From positions 247,221 through 311,220 of the forward strand of contig CM031870.1 in the NCBI GenBank assembly GCA_018697195.1: a stretch of DNA of 64,000 nt, read 5' to 3'. Source of the DNA: Certhia americana (taxonomy: Eukaryota > Chordata > Aves > Passeriformes > Certhiidae). A model generated the notes under the pieces. It saw nothing but the letters and a program-made list of their open reading frames with translations, was not told where the DNA came from and did not search any database. The stretch's first letter is position 1, and each line of letters starts with the position of its first letter. The translations under genes were made by a program, and so were the position numbers. Below are positions 46,801 to 56,832 of the stretch, piece after piece.

Positions 46801-49800
46801 GTTTAATGGAGTTTTTGGTCTGGGTAATCATGAAATTCCTGTTCTAAGGACCATGCTTTTCATTGAACTAACAGATCTCTGTGTGGCCAGACTGAGTGCT
46901 TTGGAAAAGGAAGAGGGTTAAGTATTCAAATGAAATATTTTGCATTTCTATGTCTTTTCATCCACACCAGACCCGAGTGCTTTTTACATCCTGCACATCT
47001 TATTTTCTTCTTTTTCTTGCTGGACGGGCAGCTGGTTCATTACTGGTGATTCCACTGGGGAAAAAAAGTCCATCCCAAAACACTCCTCTGTTGGTGTCGC
47101 ATGTGGATCGTGCATGTGTTGAGAATTCATGCCCAGCCATGTCTCAAAGAGTTCCTGTGGCCTCCAAAAATGATTCCACACGTTTGGAAATGACCGGGAG
47201 AGACACGTACCCCCTGCATCCCTGGTGCTGGCTCTCCCAGTTCACCCTGGTTCCTTCTGGCCTGGATTGTTATTCCCACACGTGGAACTTGGAAATCCAG
47301 GGAGGGGGAAATGTTGCCTGGCTGGGATGGATTGGAGTGGTGGGGCTGGTTTGGACTTCTCAGCAGGTGGCAGCACGAGATCAGGGATGTCACCAGAGCT
47401 GGCACCGAGGATGTCACCAGCAGCGAGGCAGCTGCTCCTTGCTGTCTGACCAAGGGAATCTGCCCTGTCCTGCAGGGAAGAAGAAGACAGGGATGTTGCA
47501 GCAGCAGTCAGGGCATCTGTGGCAGCCAAACGGCAGGAGGAGAAGAAGAGGGTGGAGGACAAAGAGGAAGGCAGCAGCAGCAGGGGGAGAAAGGAGGATT
47601 TGAGGGATCCCGACGTGCTCGGCTCCAAACGTGTGCCAAAGTCTTCAAACGATGTCACAGGTGAGTGTTGGACAGGTCCTGCAGCTGCAGGGTATCTGAA
47701 TGTCTGGAAGGTTCCCTCAGAAAGTTCTGCCTTAGCCAGGTTTTACTCATTTGAATTATCAGGAATTTCCTGAATGCCACGACATAATGGGCAACACAGT
47801 TAATTGAAGGAAATAGTGATGCATGGGTTTAAATTGTTCTTCTGGAATGTCACATAATGACATCAGCAGCTGCTGAAAATAGGCCTTGGTAGTGCTGCTG
47901 TTGTGGCCATTGATAGCCCTTGCTCTGGAATGAATGGCTTTGGGTTGAAAATAATGTTTTTGCTCTTTCTGTCCCTGTTCCAAAAGAAGCAGCTGCTAAC
48001 GGAGTGCTCAGCCAGGATGACTTTCCAGCAATCGGCTCTGCAGCAGGACCTCTCCAAGGGTGAGTCTGTGCAGGGCTGCAGCAGGGACAAAGCACCTTTA
48101 GAAGCTGATTGATGTGTTCTGCATTTCTGGGGAAAATAATTTTCCAGATCATTTGATCCCTCCAAGGTTTTCCCTGCCCCATCCCCTCCTGCCTGGAGCG
48201 GTTTCTGTGCCGCTCACCAGCATTGGGTGTTGCTGCAGCTCCTGGCTTGATCTTAGAATCATGGAATAGAATCATGGAGTATCCTCAGCTGGAAGGGATC
48301 CACATCCAGTCCAACTCCTGTTGTGCCACCCTGAGTGGATAATCTGAGGAGGAGTTGAGAGTTGTGGTTTTGTGCTGTCCCTTGGCCTCAATAACTCCAA
48401 CCCTCTCCCTTTGCCACAGCTCTGCCCAGCCAGCTCTGGTTAAACTTAAAGAAGAAGATTTCCCGAGCCTGTCCTCTTCTGCAGCACCCACCATCTCATC
48501 AGGGATGTCTCTGACATACACAGCAACTGCCAGGAAAGCAGCCTTCCAGGAGGAGGATTTCCCAGCCCTGGTATCCAAAGTGAAGCCCACCAATAAGACA
48601 GTAACCCACATCACATCTGCGTGGAACAACAGTTCCAGTAAAAACGTGGTCAAAGCCATGAGCAGCCCCTCATGTGTCAACCAGCCAGCCAAAAAACCAT
48701 CCTTGAACACCTCCAAAGGAAATAAGAAGAGCAATAAACTCTGCGAGTCGGACGACGAGGACGGCGTTGGCGGCCTCACCACCCAGGAGATCCGCAACGC
48801 CCCCACCATGTTCGACGTCTCGTCCTTGCTGGCAGCTTCTACCTCACAAACTTTCACGAAAGTAGGCAAGAAAAAGAAGATAGGGGTTGAGAAGCAGAGC
48901 CTGTCGTCCCCACGCCCGTGCCAGGAGATGCTGGAGAAGCCCCTGGAGGCAGAGCAGCCCTGCCGGGCTTTCCCCGCTGCCCACGGCCCCGACAGAGCCG
49001 CCGCCGTCGTCAACGGGCACTCGGAGAAACCAGCAGCTGGCTGTGCTGCACCCAAAGAGCCCCCCGGCCTTAAAAAGCCCCCAGTGACTAACAAATGCCC
49101 TTTACCTCAGGAAGACTTCCCAGCTCTTGGGAGCTCAGGATCAGCCAGGATGCCCCCGCCACCAGGTAAGCAGGGAATGAATGGCGGGTGGTGGTGTGGA
49201 ATGGGTTGGGTGGGAGGGATCTTAAAGATCATCTCACTCCACTCTCTGCTGTGGGCAGGGATGCTGATCAGGTTGCTCCAGCCTGGCCTTGGACACTTCC
49301 AGGGATGGGCATGGCCAGCTTTGCTTGGGGAGAGTCCAGAGAACTCATGGATGTCTTGTGTAAATTCCTTCTGCCTCTCGTGGGAGGTTCTGCCTCCACC
49401 AGGTTCCAGGGTGGGCTCAGGAGGTAGAGGCAGCCTGGGTGTCACAGGGGGGCTGGAATGTGCTCTGGGAATCACCTCTGCCCCACAGCTGGAGGTGGGG
49501 GTGGCTCATGGATGGAGAGCTGCTTTTTCCCTGCCCCCAGGGCTGGCACATCCCTGCATTGTGCTCCAAGATCTGCCTTGGAAGCCGCTGCAGGCAGAGA
49601 GAATGTGCCTGTGTCCTGTCCCTGCTGGCACTTGTCACTCCACTTCCTTGCCCACTTCTTCTTGTGCTGGCAGAGGTTTCCTGCCATGCTTTTAACCATG
49701 ACCTTGTGAAAGCAGGGAGACAGCAACAAACGTGACTTGGAGTGATTTTCATGGCAGTGGGATCAGTGTTTGTGCAGCTCCTGCTGAGAGAGGCCAGGCT

Positions 49801-51607
49801 GTGCCCGCTGCCTCCTCCCATGCTTTGTGTTCACTTTAATAATGCAAAAGTGTTTTTCATTGTGACTTGGAGTGGGCTTTCAAAATTATTTTCCATTGAG
49901 AAAGTAAATGAATAATTAAAGCACTTTCTCTGTAGAGGAGCATCAGCCATTCTCAAGTGCTTCTTGAAGATTTTTTCTTTTTGTTTTTAAGGTTTTCTCC
50001 AATATAGTGACGTCTGCACTGCAAACTCTTCTTAGTGCTTCTGCAGAGTTTGTCTGGCACTGCTGTGGGTTTTAGCCAGGGGTCTGTGGGTGCTCTAATT
50101 CCTGCTTTTTCCTTGCTTCCCTCAGGCTTTAACTCCGTGGTGCTGTTGAAGAACCCTCCTCCGCCTCCGGGCCTGTCGGTGCCTGTCAGCAAACCCCCGC
50201 CGGGCTTCGCTGTCATCCCATCCTCCACCATCTCTGAACCCGTCACTACAGCTCTGAAAGAGTGAGTCAAGGGTCTGCCAGGGGCTGTGGGACAGCTCAC
50301 ACCTCCCTGGTGTCACAGGGGGGGTGACTCTGAGCAGGGCCAGCCAGGAGCACATTCCCGTTGGGAAATCCCAGGGTGCTGTGGGTTGGATTCAGGAGAA
50401 TTGCATCAAACAGCCCCGTGGAGTTACAAAGCTGAGGAACTGTGCAATGTTTTGGCTGCTCAGACCTTGGTCTGTTCTAGGTTTATTTGGAATTCTGCAG
50501 CTCCAACATATTCCTGGACTTGCCATCAGTTCTGTGGGAGTGCCAGGGGCAAGGTGCTGAGGCTTGTTCTCCTCAGGGACTTTCACTGCTCTGATCTTTC
50601 CAGTAGCTGCTCTCTGGTTCCTTCTGGGACAGAAAGAGAAGTTTTTGGGAAAAAGGGGAGGGAAAACTTTGTGTCACTTTAATACAGAACCTGTATTACT
50701 TGCTGGTTTATTCACAGTGAGGTCTTTGCTGAGGTTTTTTGAGCACCCAGCTCACAGAGCAGCTTATCAGGACCAACTGAAACTTGGATTTTAAACATTC
50801 TGTTTGTGGAAAGCTGGAATCTGATACAGAAATCCCATATTTTATTATCCTGACAAGACAGCTCTGTGCTGCTTTTGTGTAGCTGGGTGGAGGAAGGAAA
50901 CCTGTGCAGCTGTAAACCAGGACAGCCTTGTGATTTATATCCCAGGGCATCTTTTTGTGACACAAACCAGTGTCAGGGTCACCTCTGGTCTTTTCCAACA
51001 CAGGCCAAAATCCTGTCACGGATCATACTTGATACCTGAGAACTTCCAGCAGAGGAACATCCAGCTCATACAATCCATTAAAGAATTTCTTCAGAGTGAT
51101 GAGTCCAAGTTCAATAAATTTAAAACTCATTCTGGGCAGTTCAGGCAGGTAAGTGGGTTCCCAAACCCTCCCTTTCTGAGAGGCCTGAATTCCAGTGGGA
51201 TTTTTAATAGATAAATATTGATTTTCCTCTGATTATTGCCCTTCCCTGTCCCCCTGCAGGGGCTGATCTCTGCAGCTCAGTATTACAAAAGCTGCCGGGA
51301 ACTTCTGGGGGAAAACTTCAAGAAGATTTTCAAGGAGTTGTTGGTGTTGCTGCCAGACACAGCCAAGCAGCAAGAACTGCTCTCTGCTCACAACGACTTC
51401 AGGCTCAAGGAGAAACAAAGCTCCAACAAACCCAAAAAGAACAAAAAGAACGTTTGGCAGACGGACTCCCCCGCCGAGCTCGACTGCTGCATCTGCCCCA
51501 CGTGCAGGCAGGTGCTGACCCAGCAGGATGTGGTGACCCACAAAGCTTTGCACCTGGAGGATGAGGAGTTCCCCTCGCTGCAGGCAATCAGCAGGATCAT
51601 CAGTTAG
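40537..51607 (+). CDS. ZNF598: ZNF598, E3 ubiquitin ligase of collided ribosomes
   Basis: Twelve exons join in frame to 868 residues plus TAG (human ZNF598 has about 904). The RING finger is at residues 16-55 (C16, C19, C31, H33, C36, C39, C52, C55). A zinc-finger block follows at about 100-256, with KFCDERYLDNDELLKHLRRD at 177-196 nearly identical to human. The middle is charged and low in complexity. The C-terminal half carries five (D/E)-F-P-(A/S)-(L/I) motifs and, at 672-687, PPPGL and PPPGF, the class of motif bound by the GYF domain of GIGYF2. A last C2H2-like finger uses C832, C835, H847 and H851. Known role: it senses collided ribosomes and ubiquitinates small-subunit proteins eS10 and uS10, and with GIGYF2-4EHP it silences the mRNA. 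The start at 40537 has a perfect Kozak context (GCCGCCATGG), but an in-frame ATG at 40471 is also possible. Intron 4 is GC-AG. Confidence 0.96.
40720..41849 (+). other. ZNF598 intron 1
   Basis: The intron starts in the CpG island, contains a reverse CR1 (40990-41172) and otherwise holds nothing recognisable. Confidence 0.85.
40990..41172 (-). mobile_element. CR1 LINE 3' fragment, reverse
   Basis: AATCCTGGGATGGTTTGGAA, 'ggacctcagaacccatccag' and 'ttccactgtcccaggctgct' mark a reverse CR1 in ZNF598 intron 1. Confidence 0.88.
41850..41962 (+). CDS. ZNF598: ZNF598 exon 2
   Basis: The acceptor is CACCCACAG and the donor is GTGAGC. The peptide VVFGRKLPSFSSIALHELQH matches human VVFGKKLPAFATIPIHQLQH closely. 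Confidence 0.94.
41963..43126 (+). other. ZNF598 intron 2
   Basis: This is an AT-richer intron. I see no repeats, RNA genes or exons in it. Confidence 0.85.
43127..43256 (+). CDS. ZNF598: ZNF598 exon 3
   Basis: The acceptor is ATCCCTCAG and the donor is GTGAGC. It encodes a finger with C106, C109, H124 and H129, then CCKLCVKHLK, phase 0. Confidence 0.94.
43257..43901 (+). other. ZNF598 intron 3 with CR1 remnant
   Basis: Near 43725-43783 the sequence AACTAGGTCTCTTCCAGCCT plus 'agtaattctgtgaattctgt' is a CR1 3' terminus, about 120 bases upstream of exon 4. The rest is unremarkable. Confidence 0.8.
43902..44113 (+). CDS. ZNF598: ZNF598 exon 4 (GC donor)
   Basis: The acceptor is CTCTCCAG. The exon ends TACTACAG, followed by GCAAGC in place of GT. 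Joining to exon 5 restores the expected YYSDYEYLREH, so the GC donor is required by the protein. Confidence 0.95.
44114..45176 (+). other. ZNF598 intron 4, GC-AG type
   Basis: The intron starts GCAAGC and ends TTCCCAG. It contains CR1-like sequence at about 44384-44460 (ATTTAGGTTGGATATTGGGA) and two similar blocks with TCAGCTGGAAAACTTCCCTG at about 44476 and 44662. Confidence 0.85.
45177..45394 (+). CDS. ZNF598: ZNF598 exon 5
   Basis: The acceptor is TCTTCCCAG and the donor is GTCAGG, after ACAGACG. It encodes DYEYLREHFREKHFLCEEG through APRH-like YTPRHPRRTD. The frame stays open past the donor into a 39-bp repeat. Confidence 0.95.
45395..46366 (+). other. ZNF598 intron 5
   Basis: The first half is a 39-bp minisatellite and the second half includes CR1-like sequence at about 45790-45910. 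No exon or RNA gene is seen. Confidence 0.85.
45425..45785. repeat. 39-bp minisatellite in ZNF598 intron 5
   Basis: About nine units of GCACTGCTGGGGCTGCTCCA plus 'cccctgggagtgtcctcag' occur, nearly perfect up to about 45655 and then degenerate. The unit is 13 codons, so the exon 5 frame stays open through it. The complementary strand is open as well. Confidence 0.95.
46367..46484 (+). CDS. ZNF598: ZNF598 exon 6
   Basis: The acceptor is TTGTTTTAG and the donor is GTGAGT. It encodes GVVGAEDYEEVDRFNRQGR and an Arg-rich end (RRGSWRYKR), matching human. Confidence 0.94.
46485..47475 (+). other. ZNF598 intron 6
   Basis: I see no repeat, exon or RNA gene in this interval. Confidence 0.8.
47476..47660 (+). 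CDS. ZNF598: ZNF598 exon 7
   Basis: The acceptor is TCCTGCAG and the donor is GTGAGT. It encodes REEEDRDVAAAVRASVAAKR and then a charged Lys/Glu/Ser-rich segment. Confidence 0.93.
47661..48419 (+). other. ZNF598 introns 7 and 8
   Basis: Intron 7 (47661-47986) shows nothing of note. Intron 8 (48060-48419) holds a reverse CR1 terminus at about 48251-48345 (GAATCATGGAATAGAATCAT), some 75 bases from the exon 9 acceptor. Confidence 0.8.
47987..48059 (+). CDS. ZNF598: ZNF598 exon 8
   Basis: The acceptor is TTCCAAAAG, with a weak pyrimidine tract, and the donor is GTGAGT. It encodes EAAANGVLSQDDFPAIGSAA, the first of the five FP motifs. The weak acceptor makes skipping conceivable, but skipping would break the frame. 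Confidence 0.9.
48420..49165 (+). CDS. ZNF598: ZNF598 exon 9
   Basis: This is the largest exon, 746 bases. It runs from SAQPALVKLKEEDFPSL to GSSGSARMPPPP and holds EEDFPSL, EEDFPALVS and QEDFPALGS. The donor is GTAAGC. Confidence 0.95.
49166..50125 (+). other. ZNF598 intron 9
   Basis: A reverse CR1 lies at about 49195-49330 (GGAATGGGTTGGGTGGGAGG to 'ggacacttccagggatgggc'). The remainder holds nothing recognised. Confidence 0.8.
50126..50261 (+). CDS. ZNF598: ZNF598 exon 10 (PPPG motifs)
   Basis: The acceptor is TTCCCTCAG and the donor is GTGAGT. It encodes PPPPPGLSVPVSKPPPGFAV, with two GYF-binding PPPG-hydrophobic motifs. Confidence 0.94.
50262..51003 (+). other. ZNF598 intron 10
   Basis: No repeat, exon or RNA gene is seen. 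Confidence 0.8.
51004..51148 (+). CDS. ZNF598: ZNF598 exon 11
   Basis: The acceptor is TCCAACACAG and the donor is GTAAGT, phase 0. It encodes PENFQQRNIQLIQSIKEFLQ and FKTHSGQFRQ. Confidence 0.94.
51260..51607 (+). CDS. ZNF598: ZNF598 exon 12 (last)
   Basis: The acceptor is CCCCTGCAG. It encodes residues 753-868, including a Lys-rich stretch, the finger CPTCRQVLTQQDVVTHKALH and a last FP motif (EEFPSL), then TAG at 51605. Confidence 0.95.
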   Translation, partial: GLISAAQYYKSCRELLGENFKKIFKELLVLLPDTAKQQELLSAHNDFRLKEKQSSNKPKKNKKNVWQTDSPAELDCCICPTCRQVLTQQDVVTHKALHLEDEEFPSLQAISRIIS

Positions 51608-51914
51608 CTCTTCCCCAAGGCCCCACGAGCCAGGCTCTGCCTGGGGATGTGCACTTTGGAATGAGGTTTGGCAGCAGCTGGGGGGCTTGGTGCCCTTGAG
51701 GCAGTGAGGAGCAGGTGATTTGGGGAGGCCTCCTGGGCAAAGGGATCACAGGAAATGTGCCAGAGCTCGTCCCCACCCGCTGTCTGAGCTCCCAAATCCA
51801 GGCTGGGGTTAGGCTGAGCTGCAGAGGGGGGACAGGCAGGGCTCCTTCCTCCTGGAACATGCAATAGCTGGGAATCCTTTTGGATCTGCAGAATGACAGG
51901 GGACACAGTAGGGG

Positions 51915-51920
51915 AATAAA
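51915..51920 (+). terminator. ZNF598 proximal poly(A) signal
   Basis: AATAAA lies about 310 bases after the stop, with a GT-rich stretch (TTCTGGTTTGGGGGTTTC) just downstream. Confidence 0.6.
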
Positions 51921-53245
51921 CTTCTGGTTTGGGGGTTTCTTTCTGGTTTTGGGGTGGGGGAAGTTTATGGATCACTGAAATGAATGGAAGTGGCTTCCCT
52001 TATAACATTCTGATCATTTTTTTTTTGTGCTATTTCAGTGAAGATCACACTAGTCAGGGGTAAAAGGTGCAAGAGAGTGCTGCTCACTGGGGTGTGTTTC
52101 CAGGAGAGCTGCAAACACTGGGCTGCAGAGTTTTCCTTTCTGCAAACACTCAGTTCTGCTGCTTGAAGAATTGGGCTGATCTCTGCAAGATCTGAAGTTG
52201 CCTCTGACTTTTTCTGTAAAGTTCTTTCAAGAACCTGATTTTGTAGCCCTGCATGTACAGTAACAGCATTAAGGCTTTACTCTCCGTAAAGCCCACGGGA
52301 ATTTTATTTAATGACTGCCATGTTTCTAATTTCTTGGATGTATTACTGGTGGGAGCTCCCAACAGCATCCTGGGACATTAAATGCTGCTGATTACTGACC
52401 ATGTTTTCTGCAGTGCCTTTAAGTGCATTTATCTGTTTACACTGCTCTGACACCTGCACCTCCCTCCATACGGCCTCTCCTAGCTTTGCTCCTGTTCCTT
52501 GGCACCCCCAAATTCCACCTCAGAGGAGGAACAGATTCCCCCTCTTGCTCTCCTCCAGCAGCAGCTCTGAGGTGCCAGGAGCCCCCCCATGGCTGCAGTT
52601 CAGTGTCTGATTCTCTCCCATCTCCAGCTTTAATTATTTCTAACGTGTAGGAATAAAGCTGAAGTTAATTTATGTCGTTTGGAGTGAGGAAACACAGCTT
52701 TCCTAGCAGCATCATTTCTGTGAAACCGAGCTCAGAGTGTTACCCAAGAGCTACTCCTGCCTTCAGCCACTCTTCCTTGCCTTACATCTGTTATTTTTTT
52801 GCTTGCTCTCAGGCTGCAAAGCGCTTTGGGTTTCTTTTCTTGACTATTTAAGACTGTTCTGACCCCCTGCCCCTGTTGGATTTGGCCCAGAAAGGGGCTG
52901 GGGAGGGTGATTTGGCTGCGTGGTCGTTCATCCACTGCAGCAGTCCCTGGCAATCCCTGTTGCTGCTTTCTGGAGCTGATCCTGGCCCCAGGCAGGGACC
53001 CCCTGAGGGGAGCTGGGTGCTGCCACCCCTTCCAGTCAGCAACTCTCCCCATCCTTTTGGTTTGTAAAGTTCAAGGAGTGAGATGTCTTCCCTGCAGGAG
53101 CATCTTCTGTCTTCCCTTGGCTTTCAGTTATTTCTCCATCAGCAGCTCTGAGTGCCCTGGGAGGTGTTGCTGGGAGTTCCCTCGAGCTGCTGCATCTCTG
53201 GGCCCTGATGTTGCAGTTTCCTTGTTCCTTGTGCTCACCTGATTC

Positions 53246-53251
53246 AATAAA
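53246..53251 (+). terminator. ZNF598 distal poly(A) signal
   Basis: AATAAA is followed within 15 bases by an uninterrupted run of T (53266-53287), a strong downstream element. Confidence 0.55.
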
Positions 53252-53310
53252 ATTATTACCAAATCTTTTTTTTTTTTTTTTTTTTTTCCTTCACTATTCG
53301 TTTTTAGCTC

Positions 53311-53316
53311 TTTATT
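53311..53316 (-). terminator. SYNGR3 poly(A) signal
   Basis: The minus strand reads TTTTCAATAAAGAGC. Cleavage would fall near 53290-53300, within a few tens of bases of the ZNF598 distal end. Confidence 0.6.
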
Positions 53317-53400
53317 GAAAATAAGTTGCAGTTGGTTACACAGACACCGAAAATACAGAATCACAGATTGTTCTCTCAAAAGATATTTTTATATATATAA

Positions 53401-53408
53401 TATATACA
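53401..53408 (-). promoter_or_regulatory. Pumilio-type site in SYNGR3 3' UTR
   Basis: The minus strand reads TGTATATA, an exact match to the PUM1/2 element UGUANAUA, about 90 bases before the poly(A) signal. Confidence 0.45.
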
Positions 53409-54939
53409 AAATTGTAAACATTTTAAACTTATTTCCATACACAGTCCACTTTGTACTACACTGCACAGAGGTTAGTGACAACTGCAACTCCTGGAAGCGT
53501 CTGCTCGGACAGAGGTATCTGCAAAGAAACTGAACTTCCCCAACCCTCGGGTGGGAGCTGTTGGAGATTAAAACTCTTAAAGGAGCTGAGGTTTGAATGT
53601 GTATTGCAACAAAATCCAGGCAGCTGAGCTGGGGATTCAAGTTGAGGCAGTGAGAGCTGGGTTTGAGCCTCACTGAGGGGAGAGAGGGGTTTGTGACACA
53701 CAGAGGGGCAAAAATGCAACTGAGAACGGGACGGGGGGGACCAGAGCCACCTGCCTGGGGTCTTTAAAATCCCCAGCAGTTTTTACTGAGAGAAAATACC
53801 CACTGTGTGGAATAATTCTGGGATTTCCTAAGGAGCAGATCATGGGTGTGCCTTTGGGGGCTGGCCCTGGGAGGGGAGGTACAAAACAGCCCTGTAAGGC
53901 TGTTTCTCCTGAGGGGCAGGAGAAAAGAATCGCTGTGAATGTCACTCTGTGGGTGTCACTCGTTGTTGTGGCATCAGCTGATGGGAATCTCATCCCAGTG
54001 TCCAGGCCCAAGAGCAGTGAGATCCCAAATGATGTCCTGTAAAGGGAGGGGTTTGCACTCGGGGTCTACTCCAGCCCCTGACACAGAGCAAGTCATGCAG
54101 GGGGGAGAATATTTTGTCCTAAACATCACTTAAGGAAAGCTTCCACCTTTGCTAGGAACAGCTTGAAATGACAAATTCCAAATCTTTGAACGTCCTTGAA
54201 TTGCAGAGTGCATGATGTGGTTACCTCGGTGCTGAGGAACAGTGGGGTTGTGGCAGAGCCTCCTGGAGCAAGAGGATGGGGCAGAATGCTGGAATCCCAC
54301 TCTCTCCACCCAAATTTAGTGCTAATACTATGCAGAAGATTTTGGGCTGGGCTGAGGTCCTGCCCTCTGTGAGCTCGAGGTGCTGCTGACCTCTCTGGGG
54401 AGAACGGAGGGTTATAAACAGCTTGTGAGGATGGCAGAGCCTTGTCACGCTCAGGACAATCCTGGATAGTTTTGGGACAACTTTGGGACAGCCCTGGCAT
54501 CCTCTTAGGAAGTGGCCTGGGTGGTTAACAAGGGGGCGAGTGCTGCTGTACCACAGCTGGGAGAAAAAGAGGAAAAAAGATGAAAATTGATGTTACAAAT
54601 ACCTGAACCCCCCCAGCATCTCATGGCTCTGCTTCTCCACCCACGGCCCCCTTTGGGGTGTGTTTGGTGACACCCCCACCTGCACACTGGTGACACCCAG
54701 GGCAGCTGTGGGGACACTGCGGGGGGGCTCCCAAAGGATTTGGGGCAGGATTCCAGGCTCCCTCTGAGCAGGGGTTGAACTCAGCAGGGCCAGGGTTCCA
54801 TGAGGCCGGGGAGCTGCACCAACAAACCCCAAAAATGGGGTGGTTTGAGTCAGGCTGAGGTGGGTGTAGGCTCTCACCAAAGCCAGGGAGTTTGGGGCTG
54901 TCCTCTCCTGCCTGGTGACCAAACCCAGCGCTATTCCCT

Positions 54940-55014
54940 GGAAAAGGGCTCCAGCTGTGGGTTCCAGCTGTGGGCTCCAGCTGTTGGTTCCAGCTGTGGG
55001 CTCCAGCTGTGCCT
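54940..55014. repeat. ~15-bp tandem repeat
   Basis: About five units of CCAGCTGTGGGCTCC or CCAGCTGTTGGTTCC are seen, in the presumed SYNGR3 3' UTR. Confidence 0.92.
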
Positions 55015-55568
55015 GTCCAACCTGCCCATCCCAATGCCACCCCTGCACTGCCTGGAATGGGCACTTTGGATCCAGAGGATTCAGGGCTCACCTCCCTCCT
55101 GCTGCCTGCTCAGAGATCAGGCTGGCCACGTTATTCCCAGCTCTGCTTCCCCCCAAGGAGCATCTCCTGTGCTGCCAGGAACCCCTGGAAGCACCCAACC
55201 CTTCCTCTTCCTCCCTGCCCAGCCCAGCAGCTGGGTGCCACCTGCCAGGGAGAGGCAACAGCGATTTTGGGGAGCTGCAGCGACCCTCGGGAAGCACCAG
55301 GAGTTGTGCTGGTGTCATCCCCCTGTCCCTGCTGCTGCTCCAGAGGTCAGGGCGTGGTGGGATGTGCGTGTGGGGAGGGCAAAGAAAGGCAATGCAGGCC
55401 TCGGGGGGGACATTCAGAGCGTGTAATATTCAGCACGGGGTGGGGCAGGACTTGTCCCGCAGGCAGACACAGCTTTAGCTCTTTACGGTTACACGGAAAC
55501 TCTGGAACGGTTATATTATAGTTAGAAAAAAAAATACACTGTACCCAACGAACATTATCTCACGTACA

Positions 55569-55592
55569 ATCAATTTAAACATTTAAATTGAT
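55569..55592. repeat. AT-rich near-perfect palindrome
   Basis: The arms ATCAATTTAAA and TTTAAATTGAT (11 bases each) are perfect complements, with a CA spacer. The flanks are also AT-rich and unlike the GC-rich surroundings. Confidence 0.85.
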
Positions 55593-56824
55593 TATAATTT
55601 TGCTAAAATATTAACACAAGTACTGTTTGTGCTGCTAAAGTTTCAGTGTTCCCTCTAAGGAAAATATTGCTACAGTTCTACCGTACCCTGTATTAAAATC
55701 CTCGGGGGTTTTGTTTGGGTTTTTTGTTTTGTTTTTTTTTTTCTCTTTTCCAGCAAAACTGACTCCACAAAACCACAAAGATCTCGGGATTCATTGAGGC
55801 TGATCCTGCACTGGGCTGGGGTGTCCGTGTGAGGAGCTGGGCACAGCCAGGACCTGGAGCCACTGGTCACACCCTGTGACCTCTGGGGATGGTTGGCTGC
55901 TTAATTAGTGCATTTCTCAGCTGCTGATTGATCCGTGCACTGATCAGCAGCAGGAATGAGCTGTGTCCCTGTGACAGGGAGGGGACAGGGGGCGGCTATT
56001 GCTCCTCACGAGGTCGGAAGGCAGCGGTGGCTTTGCCAGCACGAACAGGCAAGGCAGGACCCCGGGAGACTCCAAGGATGGAGCTGCCACCAGCAGGGCT
56101 GGGAATTCAAGTTCCAGCTCCTCTGCTCAGCCCTTAGTGACACAGCTTGGCTCAGCTGCCACACGGGCAGGGAAAGCTGGAGGCTGGCTGATGGGTTTTA
56201 CACATTCCATTCCTTTTTTTTTTTTTTTTTTTTGGCTCTTTGCAGCTGAGCCCCCAGCCTGAGCCTCTTTTCACTGATTCTCTTCCCACATCACTTCCAA
56301 ACGGGGCTGTGAGCCCACACGGGATGGACTCTCATGGCCTGTGAAGCCTTCCCTGCCTGAATCCCTCATTTCTGGAGGCTGCAGGGTGACACTCGTGTCC
56401 CCACCCGGGGACAGACGGTGGCTGCTCCCAGAATAAAAATACAAGTCCAATATTGCTCCTAATGGCCCTTGGCTATCGAGTCTGAGCCCCTCACCTTGGT
56501 CCTCACCTCTCCAGGGTGAGAACGTGTCAACGCTGCCAACAAAAATTCCTCAGGAATTTACAAACTTCCTAATCCCCCCTGTGAAAAAGAAACAGAACCA
56601 CAAAGGCATCGCATTCCCAGTGATCACAGACCATTCCCAGTTAGCAACCAGCTCCTGCTGGTTTCCACTTTCAAGCAGTAGCTTTTAAAATCCTCAACCA
56701 GAACCTCTTAAAGCGTAGGAGCAACCTGGATATTGATCCCAACCCCAGCCTGCTGTGCCCCCAGCCCTGTTCCTCTAAAGCAAGTTTTGGAACACCTGTT
56801 TGGAGATTTGTTTTGTGCAGCAAA

Positions 56825-56832
56825 TATATACA
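56825..56832 (-). promoter_or_regulatory. Second Pumilio-type site in SYNGR3 3' UTR
   Basis: The minus strand reads TGTATATA again, about 465 bases after the SYNGR3 stop. Confidence 0.4.

Larger units (their letters stand above)
51608..53265 (+). other. ZNF598 3' UTR (presumed)
   Basis: AATAAA signals on the plus strand at 51915, 52652 and 53246 allow 3' UTRs of about 0.33, 1.06 and 1.66 kb. The last signal sits directly before a 22-base T tract. No other gene is seen here. Confidence 0.6.

Noticed and set aside
48285..49094. 269-codon minus-strand frame opposite ZNF598 exon 9
   Set aside because: It is antisense to an exon that matches ZNF598 in the plus frame, and has no family features.
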